In this document: in pieces, positions 53,766 through 61,666 of the stretch
Layout of the letters: each line of letters begins with the position of its first letter
How positions within the stretch are numbered: the first letter of the stretch is position 1
Assembly (NCBI GenBank): GCA_963844235.1
Contig: CAWJNF010000008.1
Span: 434,001 to 498,000, forward strand
DNA from: CAWJNF01 sp963844235
GTDB lineage: Bacteria; Actinomycetota; Thermoleophilia; Gaiellales; Gaiellaceae
Direction of reading: 5' to 3'
DNA length: 64,000 nucleotides
The notes under the pieces: model-generated
Seen by the model: the letters and a program-made list of their open reading frames with translations, nothing else
What the model was told of the DNA's origin: nothing
Database searches by the model: none
Position numbers and translations under genes: made by a program

Positions 53766-54770
53766 ATGTGGCCTCGCATGCGACTGACGTGCATGCTCGC
53801 GTGCGGCGTAGCGGCCGCATTTGGAGTGTTCGCGGGTACCGCCTCCGCCGGGGGCGGCGTAATAACCCAGATCTACTCTGACCCGGCCGGCGACGCCGGG
53901 AGCGGCCCCGACATCGGCAACACCACCGTCTCGTTCTCGGGCGGGACCCTCGCGTTCCGGATCGAGGTTCCGAACCGGACGTCGTGGGTGAGCACGGAAT
54001 TCGTCGGGCTCTTCTTCAATACCGACAACAACCAGCTAAACGGTGACGGCGGCGGAGAGTACGCAATCTGGGTCTTCCCTGCCGATCTGGTTTATCAGTT
54101 CGGCCACTACAACGAGACCACCCAGCAGTACGACTTGATCACGACCTCCAGCGTGACCGCTTCAGTCGGCAACGGTGTGATCGACGTAAGCGTCAGGCTC
54201 ACCGATCTGGGCAACCCCGCGGCCTTCGAAATCGACGTCTGGTCCTTCGTGGCCACGGGCGAAGCCGATACCGCACCGGACAATCGCGGCTGGTATCCCC
54301 CCTTCGACACGCGCGACGCCGATTCCGACTCGATCTCCGACACGTATGACGTGTGCCCGACGGAGCCGGCCGGAAACTACGACCCGAACCACAACGGGTG
54401 CCCGGGACCGTTCGACAGGGTCGGGCGACCGACGTTCCTCAACCAGTGGGTCAAGTCCGGCGGAGGCCTGACGTTCAGGGTGGCGACGCTCGACTCGGTG
54501 GAGAACGGCTCCAAGGTCGTCGTCCGCGTGGGATCACGCAAGCTGACCGTGACGAAGAAGCCCGGCCGCCCGCTCGTGGTCCGCATCGTGGCAGGGCGGA
54601 CCCTCTCGTACGGCACGGTGATCTCGGTTGCGATCACAAGGCCGAACGAGATCGGCTGGTACGCGCGGTACCGCGTGACGCCCACGGGGTTGAAGCGGTT
54701 CGGCGAGCGCTGCATCCCGCCCGGTGGCGGCATCCCTCGCCCGTGCGGCTCGATCGACTCCGGCCAGTAG
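53766..54770 (+). CDS. Secreted protein of unknown function with Ca-binding-like repeat
   Basis: A 334-residue protein with a signal peptide (basic start MWPRMR, hydrophobic core LACGVAAAFGVFAG, cleavage near TASA-GGG). Residues 40-190 form a beta-rich domain (AFRIEVPNRTSW, EFVGLFFNTDNNQL, EYAIWVFPADLVYQ). Residues 215-240 carry a thrombospondin type-3-like Asp repeat (DTRDADSDSISDTYDVCP). A second beta domain follows. The ATG at 53766 has AGGAGGGG upstream. TATAGT (53723-53728) indicates its own promoter. It interrupts pyrH-frr. The function is unknown. Confidence 0.75.
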   Translation: MWPRMRLTCMLACGVAAAFGVFAGTASAGGGVITQIYSDPAGDAGSGPDIGNTTVSFSGGTLAFRIEVPNRTSWVSTEFVGLFFNTDNNQLNGDGGGEYAIWVFPADLVYQFGHYNETTQQYDLITTSSVTASVGNGVIDVSVRLTDLGNPAAFEIDVWSFVATGEADTAPDNRGWYPPFDTRDADSDSISDTYDVCPTEPAGNYDPNHNGCPGPFDRVGRPTFLNQWVKSGGGLTFRVATLDSVENGSKVVVRVGSRKLTVTKKPGRPLVVRIVAGRTLSYGTVISVAITRPNEIGWYARYRVTPTGLKRFGERCIPPGGGIPRPCGSIDSGQ

Positions 54771-54866
54771 CAGCAGGAGCCCGCCCTCGCCGACGCCGGC
54801 GCGACCGCCCCCGCTGACGGCCGCCTCGTAAGATTCGCACGAGCCGGCGACGGAGAGGAGGCACGG

Positions 54867-55424
54867 ATGATCGACCCGCTGCTCGACGACGGGAAGCGTC
54901 GTATGGACAAGTCGGTCGAGGCGACGCATCACGAGTTCAACACGGTTCGCACGGGCCGGGCCTCTGCGGCGTTGCTCGACCGCATCAACGTCGACTACTA
55001 CGGCCAGCCGACGCCGGTGAAGCAGCTCGCCACGATCAACGTGCCCGAGCCCCGGATGCTCACGATTCAGCCGTTCGACCCGAGCTCGCTGAAGTCGATC
55101 GAGCGCGCTCTGCAGGAGTCGGATCTCGGCGTCACGCCGTCGAACGACGGCAAGCTGATCCGCCTGCCCATCCCGACGCTGACCGAGGAGCGCCGCAAGG
55201 AGCTCGTCAAGATCGTCCGCCACCTCGCCGAGGAGGGACGGGTCGCGATCCGCAACGTCCGGCGCGACGTCATGCACGATCTCAAGGAGCTCGTCCGCGA
55301 CGGAGACGTCGGTGACGACGAGGAGCGGCGCGCAGAGGACAGGCTGCAGAAGATCACGGACGAGCACGTGCACAAGATCGACGATCTCCTCAAGAAGAAG
55401 GAAGAGGAGATCATGGAGGTATGA
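54867..55424 (+). CDS. frr: Ribosome recycling factor
   Basis: A 185-residue RRF that, with EF-G, splits the post-termination ribosome. The typical three-helix core and beta domain are seen: HHEFNTVRTGRASAALLDRI, YYGQPTPVKQLATINVPEPR, IRLPIPTLTEERRKELVKIV and KITDEHVHKIDDLLKKKEEE. The ATG at 54867 is preceded by GAGAGGAGG. uppS follows after about 45 bp. Confidence 0.97.
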   Translation: MIDPLLDDGKRRMDKSVEATHHEFNTVRTGRASAALLDRINVDYYGQPTPVKQLATINVPEPRMLTIQPFDPSSLKSIERALQESDLGVTPSNDGKLIRLPIPTLTEERRKELVKIVRHLAEEGRVAIRNVRRDVMHDLKELVRDGDVGDDEERRAEDRLQKITDEHVHKIDDLLKKKEEEIMEV

Positions 55425-55467
55425 GCTCTCGGCCCCGCGCCGTGAGCTCATTCCGGAAACGACCGCC

Positions 55468-56217
55468 GTGAGCCTCGTCAGCCGGCTTCTGGCGCTCCGG
55501 CGGCTACGTCCCGCGGAGGAGCCGGCTCGGCCGGCCTCGGCCCGCTCAGTCGCGATCATCATGGACGGCAACGCGCGCTGGGCCCGGAAGCGCCGCCTGC
55601 CCGTGGTCGCAGGGCACTCGGCGGGGACACGCGCGCTGCGGCGAACGATCGAGGCGTCACTCGACCTCGGAGTCGAGTCGCTCTGCGTGTTCGCGTTCTC
55701 GACGGAGAACTGGTCGCGACCCCAGCACGAGGTCGAGGCTCTCATGCAGCTCTTCGTCGAGGCTGTCGAGCGCGAGCTTCCCGACCTCGTTCGACAGGGC
55801 GTGCGGGCCCGCTTCGTGGGCCGGCGCGACCGAGCTCCCGACAGCGTTCGCCACACCATGGAGCGGCTCGAGGCGGAGACCAGCCCGGGCGAGCGCATGG
55901 AGCTGTGGGTGGCGTTCGACTACGGAGGACGCGCCGAGATCGTCGAGGCGGCGAGGCGACTGCTCGAGGAGAACGTCGATCCCCGTGACGTCGACGAGAA
56001 CGCCATCGCCTCGCGTCTCTACGCTCCGGACATGCCCGAGCCCGACATCTTCATTCGTACGTCCGGCGAGCTGCGAATGTCGAATTTCCTGCTCTGGCAG
56101 GTGGCGTACTCGGAGCTCGTGTTCGTCGACACGCTCTGGCCTGACTTCGGGGAGCGGGAGCTGCGCGGGGCGCTCGAGGAGTATGCGAGCCGGCGCCGCC
56201 GCTTCGGCGGGCGATGA
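55468..56217 (+). CDS. uppS: Isoprenyl transferase (undecaprenyl diphosphate synthase)
   Basis: A 249-residue cis-prenyltransferase. Motifs: VAIIMDGNARWARKRRLPVV (catalytic Asp), GHSAGTRALRRTIEA, VFAFSTENWSRPQHEV, DYGGRAEIVEAARRLLEE and PDIFIRTSGELRMSNFLLWQ. It makes the C55 (or decaprenyl) lipid carrier for wall synthesis. The GTG at 55468 gives a short basic lead before the domain. The frame is open further upstream over frr, which is rejected. It overlaps cdsA by ATGA. Confidence 0.95.
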   Translation: MSLVSRLLALRRLRPAEEPARPASARSVAIIMDGNARWARKRRLPVVAGHSAGTRALRRTIEASLDLGVESLCVFAFSTENWSRPQHEVEALMQLFVEAVERELPDLVRQGVRARFVGRRDRAPDSVRHTMERLEAETSPGERMELWVAFDYGGRAEIVEAARRLLEENVDPRDVDENAIASRLYAPDMPEPDIFIRTSGELRMSNFLLWQVAYSELVFVDTLWPDFGERELRGALEEYASRRRRFGGR

Positions 56218-57011
56218 CCGGCCTGGCGTCGCGTCTGGTCGTGACTGCGGCCGGGCTGCCGATCGTCCTCGGTGCGGCGTGGCTGGGCGGCTGGACGATG
56301 CTCGCATTGCTCGCCGTGGCGGCGCTCGTCGCTCTGCACGAGCTCTACCGCGTCGGACGCGCCTTCAGGCCGCTCGTCCTGGCCGGCTACGGGGCCACCA
56401 TCGCCGCCCTGCTCGGCCTGCAGCTGGGCGGCGTCACGTGGATGCTCGGCGGCGCGCTGCTCGCGCTGCCACTCGCGTTCGCGTTCGCCGGCTTCGCCGA
56501 GACGCGTCAGTCGATCACCGTCTCGATCAGCTACACCGTGTTCGGGACGGTATGGATAGGCCTGGGCCTGGCCCATCTCGCGCTCCTGCGCGACATCCCC
56601 GAGCACGGCCGCCTGGCCATATTCACCGTGCTCCTGACCGTGTTCGCGACCGATACGGGCGCGTACGTGGTCGGCCGCCTCGTGGGCCGCCATCGGATGG
56701 CGCCCGCCATCTCCCCCGGCAAGAGCTGGGAAGGCTTCTTCGGCGGCGCGGCGGCAGGGATCTTCACGAGCTTCGTCGCGCTCTACAGGGCGGAGTACGT
56801 CGAGATCTGGGAGTCGCTCGTCCTCGGCGCCGTCGTCGTCGTCGCGTCCGTCGTCGGCGACCTGCTGGAGTCGCTCGTCAAGCGGGACATCGGGATCAAG
56901 GACACGGGCAGGTTGCTCGGCGGCCACGGCGGCATGCTGGACCGCATCGACAGCCTGCTGGTCGCCGGTCCCGCCGCGTTCTACTGCCTGCTCGCACTGG
57001 GGGCAGTGTGA
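56214..57011 (+). CDS. cdsA: Phosphatidate cytidylyltransferase
   Basis: A 265-residue membrane enzyme with about eight hydrophobic segments. The CDP-diglyceride synthase signature lies at the C-terminus: GDLLESLVKRDIGIKDTG and LLGGHGGMLDRIDSLLVAGP; an earlier block is TDTGAYVVGRLVGRH and ISPGKSWEGFFGG. It makes CDP-diacylglycerol for all phospholipids. It is coupled to uppS. Two palindromic repeats follow its stop codon. Confidence 0.95.
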   Translation: MTGLASRLVVTAAGLPIVLGAAWLGGWTMLALLAVAALVALHELYRVGRAFRPLVLAGYGATIAALLGLQLGGVTWMLGGALLALPLAFAFAGFAETRQSITVSISYTVFGTVWIGLGLAHLALLRDIPEHGRLAIFTVLLTVFATDTGAYVVGRLVGRHRMAPAISPGKSWEGFFGGAAAGIFTSFVALYRAEYVEIWESLVLGAVVVVASVVGDLLESLVKRDIGIKDTGRLLGGHGGMLDRIDSLLVAGPAAFYCLLALGAV

Positions 57012-57026
57012 CCCGAGGCGGGAGAT

Positions 57027-57092
57027 GGGCCGGATGAGATCCGGCCCCTACGAAGTTCCTGGAAGATGTAGGGGCCGCATCTCATGCGGCCC
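57027..57092. repeat. Dispersed palindromic repeat A, copies 2 and 3 (inverted pair)
   Basis: Copy 2 (57027-57051) is the exact reverse complement of the copy at 882-906. Copy 3 (57068-57092) is in direct orientation with stem arms GGGCCGCAT and ATGCGGCCC: a G-to-C change in one arm is matched by C-to-G in the other. The 16-nt gap makes a compact inverted pair like a BIME. It separates cdsA from dxr. Confidence 0.8.
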
Positions 57093-57143
57093 GCCTACGC
57101 GAAGCGCACGGGGTCGCGGGGGTTCATCCGTAGACTGAGACGA

Positions 57144-58238
57144 ATGCGGAAGGTCGCCCTCCTCGGCGCCACCGGCTCGATCGGGCGCCAGGCGCTCGAG
57201 ATCGTCGATGCCCATCCGGAGCTCCAGCTCTGCGCCGTCGCGGCCGGAAGCCGCGGCGCCGAGGCACGCGCCGTGGCAGCCGAGCGAGGCGTCGCCCACG
57301 TCTCGATCGCGGGCGATCCGCCCCTGGACGAGCTGATACACGCGTCGGAGCCGGACGTGGTGCTGAACGCCGTCGTCGGCTTCGCGGGGCTGCCGGGAAC
57401 GCTCGCTGCCCTCGGGGCGGGCATCGACCTGGCCCTCGCCAACAAGGAGAGCCTCGTGGCAGGAGGCGAGCTCGTGCTCGCCGCCTGGGAGCGAGGCGCC
57501 GGGCGGGTGCTGCCTGTCGACTCCGAGCACAGCGCTCTCTTCCAGTGTCTCGAGGGGCGCGACGCCGAGACCGTCGACTCGCTCGTCCTCACCGCCTCCG
57601 GAGGGCCGTTCCGTGGCCGGACACGGGACGAGCTGACGAGCGTCACCCCGGAGGAGGCGCTGGCGCACCCGACGTGGAACATGGGGCCGAAGATCACGAT
57701 CGACTCCGCGACGCTGATGAACAAAGGGCTCGAGCTGATCGAGGCGCATTTCCTCTTCGCCGTCCCCTATGACCGAATCGAGGTCGCGATCCATCCGACC
57801 TCCGTCGTGCATTCGCTCGTTCGCTTCCGCGACGGCGCTGCGCTCGCGCACCTGGGCTATCCGGACATGCGCGTGCCGATCTCGTACGCGCTCACGTACC
57901 CGGAGCGAGCGGCGACGCCGCTGCCGGGTCTCGATCTCGCGTCCGGGCTCACGCTCGAGTTTCGCGCGCCCGACGAGGAGGCCTTCCCCTGCCTGGCGCT
58001 CGCGCGCGCCGCCGGAGAGGCGGGGGGGACGGCGCCGTGCGTGCTCAACGCCGCGAACGAGATCGCGGTTGCCGCATTCCTCGCCGGCGAGCTCCCGTTT
58101 CTCGCGATCCCCGAGGTCGTCGAGCGTACGCTCGGGTCCTCCGAGGCGCCGCCGGCGCGCGACCTCGACGACCTGATCGCGGTCGACGCCGAAGCCCGCG
58201 CCGTGGCCCGCGATCTCACCGCGCACCTCGTCCTGTGA
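57144..58238 (+). CDS. dxr: 1-deoxy-D-xylulose-5-phosphate reductoisomerase
   Basis: A 364-residue enzyme of the MEP isoprenoid pathway. Visible are the NADPH motif VALLGATGSIGRQALEIV, LALANKESLVAGGELVL, PVDSEHSALFQCL (metal and substrate residues), LTASGGPFRG and HPTWNMGPKITIDSATLMNK. Fosmidomycin-binding residues appear standard. The ATG at 57144 has TAGACT 7 nt upstream and no ribosome site, so leaderless expression is likely. The gene overlaps rseP by GTGA. Confidence 0.97.
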   Translation: MRKVALLGATGSIGRQALEIVDAHPELQLCAVAAGSRGAEARAVAAERGVAHVSIAGDPPLDELIHASEPDVVLNAVVGFAGLPGTLAALGAGIDLALANKESLVAGGELVLAAWERGAGRVLPVDSEHSALFQCLEGRDAETVDSLVLTASGGPFRGRTRDELTSVTPEEALAHPTWNMGPKITIDSATLMNKGLELIEAHFLFAVPYDRIEVAIHPTSVVHSLVRFRDGAALAHLGYPDMRVPISYALTYPERAATPLPGLDLASGLTLEFRAPDEEAFPCLALARAAGEAGGTAPCVLNAANEIAVAAFLAGELPFLAIPEVVERTLGSSEAPPARDLDDLIAVDAEARAVARDLTAHLVL

Positions 58239-59462
58239 GCATTGCGATCGCTATCGGCGGCCTGGCGCTGCTCGTGCTCATCCACGAGCTCGGGCACTTC
58301 GTCGTGGCCCGCGCGGTCGGCATGCGTCCGCGCAAGTTCTACGTCTTCTTCCCGCCGGCGCTCGTGAAGACGGTTCGCGGAGGGATCGAGTACGGCATCG
58401 GCACGATCCCGCTCGGCGGCTACGTGAAGATCCCGGGCATGCATCGACCGGCCGCCGGCGACGTCGACGCGCAGCTCGGTCGGGCGCTCGACGAGTCTCC
58501 CTGGATCGGGCGCCACAGCGCGGACGTCAAGGACGCGCTGGCTCGCGAGGACCACGACGCGGCAAGAGCAGCCCTGCCAGAGCTCGCAGCTGCGCTCGAG
58601 CGCGCCGATCTCAGCGAGGCCGCTCGCCGGAGCGCCGAGAAGGGGCTCACCGACCTCGACGACGGCCTCTCGAAGGACGCGTACTGGCGTGCCCCGGCCT
58701 GGAAGCGGATCGCGGTCATCTTCGCCGGTCCCTTCGCCAATCTCGTGTTCGCGGTCGCGCTGCTCGCCGTCGTGTTCGCGCTCGGCGTCCCTGGAGACGC
58801 CACCCGCACCGTGGAGGAGGTCACGCGCTGATTCCCCTGCGGCCGCCGCCGGCCTGCAGGAGGGGGACGTCATCGTGGCCGTGTCGGGTCAGGCGACGAG
58901 CGAGTTCGAGGAGGTCTCCAATCGGATTCGCGCGAGCAAGGGGAGCCCGATCAGCGTCACCGTGGAGCGTGACGGAGAGACCATCGAGCTCGGGCCGCTG
59001 CAGGCGCGGCTCATCGAAGGGCGCTACCGGATCGGCTTCGTGCCCGAGCCCGTGCTCGTGAAGTACGGCCCCGGCGAGGCGATCGTGAAGGCGTTCGACG
59101 AGACCGGCGAGGTGACGGTCGCGATCGGCAAGTCGCTCGGCGGCATCGTCACCGGCTCCACGCGCGACGACGTGTCGAGCGCCGTCGGCATCGTCGAGCA
59201 GTCGTCCCAGGTCGTCGAGGCGGGCCTGCGCTACTACCTCGGCGTGCTCGCGCTCATCAGCCTCTCGCTCGCGCTGCTCAATCTGCTGCCGCTGCTTCCG
59301 CTCGACGGGGGTCACATCGCGTTCTCGATCGCGGAGAAGATCCGTGGCCGGGCGATCCCGCGGGCAGCCTACGAGCGTGCCTCGGTGGTGGGTATCGCGC
59401 TCGTGCTCCTACTCTTCTTCATCGGCCTGTCCAACGACATCGACCGTCTTCGGGGAGGCTGA
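58235..59462 (+). pseudogene. rseP: RIP metalloprotease RseP (site-2 protease), one frame break
   Basis: The N-terminal part has the zinc motif LIHELGHFVVARAVGM and GTIPLGGYVKIPGM, then an unusual helical insert of about 70 residues, then APAWKRIAVIFAGPFANLVF. The frame stops at 58829-58831. Homology resumes in another frame with a PDZ domain (AAAAGLQEGDVIVAVSGQ) and the third zinc motif (LLNLLPLLPLDGGHIAF) up to 59462. Restoring one GC in the CGCG at 58824-58827 would join the parts into roughly 409 residues. The gene is usually important for envelope stress, so a sequence error is plausible. GTG start, coupled to dxr. Confidence 0.82.
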
Positions 59463-59465
59463 CCG

Positions 59466-60494
59466 ATCCGCCTTCTCGTCCTCGGAGGCACGCTGTTCGC
59501 CGGCCGCCATCTCGTCGAGGCGGCCCAGGCCCGCGGCCACGAAGTGACGCTGCTGAACCGCGGCCGGACGCGGCCGGAGCTCTTCCCGGAGGCCGAGCGG
59601 TTGGTCGGCGACCGGGACGGCGATCTCTCCGCGCTAGCGGGACGCAGCTTCGACGCTGCGTTCGATTTCTCTGCGTACTTCCCCCGACAGGTCGAGGAGA
59701 CCGCAAGCCGCCTCGCTGGTGCCGTCCGCCACTACACGTTCCTCTCGAGCTGCTCCGTCTACGCCGACCACAGCACCCCGGGCACGGATGAGTCGGCGCC
59801 GGTCGCCGAGCTGTCCGAGCCCGGCAGCGAGAACCTCGAGCGCGACTACGGCGCACTGAAGGCGCTCTGCGAAGAGACCGCGGAGCGGCTGCTGCCGGGA
59901 CATGTGCTCTCCGTCAGAGCAGGGCTCATCGTCGGACCGCACGACCCGACGAACCGCTTCACGTACTGGGTGACGCGACTCGCCGAGGGTGGGAGGGTGC
60001 TCGCCCCCGAGCCACGGGGGCAGCCCGTGCAGCTCGTCGACGCGCGCGACCTTGCCGCGTGGATGCTCTCGATGGCGGAGACGGGCGAGACCGGCGTCTA
60101 CAACGCCACCGGCCCCGCGGAGGAGCTCACGATCGGCGCGACGCTCGAGACGATCCGTGCCGCAGTCGGGTCGGATGCCGAGCTCGTCTGGGCCGGCGAG
60201 CGCTTCCTCGTCGACGCAGGCGTCGAGCCGTGGTCGGACCTGCCGCTGTGGCTCGCTCCCGGCGCCGATCCCTCGTTCGCAGGCTTCCTGGCGGTCGACC
60301 CCGGTCGCGCGATCGCGACCGGCCTCCGCTTCCGTCCGCTCGCCGACACGGCGCGCGACACGCTCGCCTGGGCACGTTCGGGCGAGGCGGCGGGGGAGAA
60401 GTTCGGGGTACAGCAGGCGCCGGCGGGCCTCGACGGGGCCCGCGAGCGGGAGCTGCTCGAAGGCCTGCGGAGCGCCCGGGTCCCCCCTCGTTAG
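59466..60494 (+). CDS. NAD-dependent epimerase/dehydratase-like protein, non-standard start
   Basis: A 342-residue extended SDR-like protein. The nucleotide motif reads LLVLGGTLFAGRHLVEAA, followed by FLSSCSVYADH (catalytic Ser/Tyr region is weak), LSVRAGLIVGPHDPTN and VQLVDARDLAAWML. No ATG, GTG or TTG exists between the rseP stop (59460-59462) and the Rossmann motif; the codon where Met is expected is ATC (59466). A GTG at 59544 would delete the cofactor motif. Either ATC is used or the base is in error. It resembles isoflavone-reductase/mRNA-binding type SDRs. Its substrate is unknown. Confidence 0.7.
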   Translation: MRLLVLGGTLFAGRHLVEAAQARGHEVTLLNRGRTRPELFPEAERLVGDRDGDLSALAGRSFDAAFDFSAYFPRQVEETASRLAGAVRHYTFLSSCSVYADHSTPGTDESAPVAELSEPGSENLERDYGALKALCEETAERLLPGHVLSVRAGLIVGPHDPTNRFTYWVTRLAEGGRVLAPEPRGQPVQLVDARDLAAWMLSMAETGETGVYNATGPAEELTIGATLETIRAAVGSDAELVWAGERFLVDAGVEPWSDLPLWLAPGADPSFAGFLAVDPGRAIATGLRFRPLADTARDTLAWARSGEAAGEKFGVQQAPAGLDGARERELLEGLRSARVPPR

Positions 60495-60505
60495 ACTCTG
60501 GCGGG

Positions 60506-61666
60506 ATGGCGAGCCAGGCACGGATCAGCGTCGGCGGTGTCCCGGTCGGCGGCGGGGCGCCTGTAGCCGTCCAGTCGATGACGCTGACCTACACGCACGA
60601 CGTCGACGCCACCATGGAGCAGATCGGTCGCCTCGCGTCGGCCGGTTGTGAGATCGTGCGAGTCGCCGTCCCGAAGACGGAGGACGCCCAGGCGCTGAAG
60701 AAGCTCGTCTACCTGTCGCCTCTGCCGATCGTCGCCGACATCCACTTCAACGCCTCTCTGGCGCTCAAGGCCGTCGAGGCCGGGGTGGCGAAGGTGCGGA
60801 TCAACCCGGGCAACATCGGAGGCCTCGACAAGACCGCCGAGGTGGTAAAGGCCTGCAAGGCCAAGGGTATCCCCATGCGGATCGGCGCGAACTCAGGCTC
60901 GCTGCCCAAGCACCTCATCGCGCTCGCCCAGGAGGACACGGCCGCGGCGCTCGTCGAGGAGGCGCTCGAGCAGGTGCGCCTGCTGGAGTCGCTGGACTAC
61001 CGCGACTTCGCCATCTCCGTGAAGTCGAGCTCGGTTCCGACCATGGTGCGCGCCTACCGCATGCTGTCCTCCCGGGTGCCCTACCCGCTCCACCTCGGCG
61101 TGACCGAGGCGGGCCCGCCGCCCTCCGGCGTGATCAAGAGCTCCGTCGGCATCGGCGCCCTGCTCATGGACGGGATCGGCGACACGATCCGCGTGTCGCT
61201 GACCGCCGATCCGGTCAGGGAGGTCGAGACGGCCTGGGACATTCTGAAGTCGCTCGGCCTGCGTGAGCGAGGGCCCGTGATGATCGCGTGTCCCTCCTGC
61301 GGGCGTGACAACGTCGGCGTCGAGCAGCTCGCCGAGACGGTCGCAGGGCGGCTCGCAGCCTATCCCGAGGCCTTCGAGGTGGCCGTGATGGGCTGTGCCG
61401 TGAACGGGCCGGGAGAGGCCGGGGACGCGGATTTCGGCATCGCCGGCGGTCGCGACGTCGGGTTCATCTATGCACACGGTCGCGTCCTCAGGAAAGTGTC
61501 GTCCGAGAGCCTCATCGACGAGCTCTTCAACGAGATCGACACCTGGATCGCCGGCGGCATGCAGCGCCCGAAGCGCCTGAAGCTCGCCAAGCCGGCAGCG
61601 CTCCTGATGGCCGAGGCAGCGCAGCGCCCCGTCGTCGAGCAGGCGCCCGAAACAGCCACCGCGTAG
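60506..61666 (+). CDS. ispG: 4-hydroxy-3-methylbut-2-enyl-diphosphate synthase IspG
   Basis: A 386-residue MEP-pathway enzyme that makes HMBPP from MEcPP with a 4Fe-4S cluster. The TIM-barrel start is seen in VAVQSMTLTYTHDVDATMEQ; PLPIVADIHFNASLALKA and VRINPGNIGG follow; the cluster cysteines are in IACPSCGRDNVGVEQL and VMGCAVNGPGEAGDAD. TAGACT lies 8 nt before the ATG, indicating its own promoter. The C-terminal 40 residues after WIAGGMQRP are an extension. proS follows with overlapping TAGTG. Confidence 0.96.
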   Translation: MASQARISVGGVPVGGGAPVAVQSMTLTYTHDVDATMEQIGRLASAGCEIVRVAVPKTEDAQALKKLVYLSPLPIVADIHFNASLALKAVEAGVAKVRINPGNIGGLDKTAEVVKACKAKGIPMRIGANSGSLPKHLIALAQEDTAAALVEEALEQVRLLESLDYRDFAISVKSSSVPTMVRAYRMLSSRVPYPLHLGVTEAGPPPSGVIKSSVGIGALLMDGIGDTIRVSLTADPVREVETAWDILKSLGLRERGPVMIACPSCGRDNVGVEQLAETVAGRLAAYPEAFEVAVMGCAVNGPGEAGDADFGIAGGRDVGFIYAHGRVLRKVSSESLIDELFNEIDTWIAGGMQRPKRLKLAKPAALLMAEAAQRPVVEQAPETATA

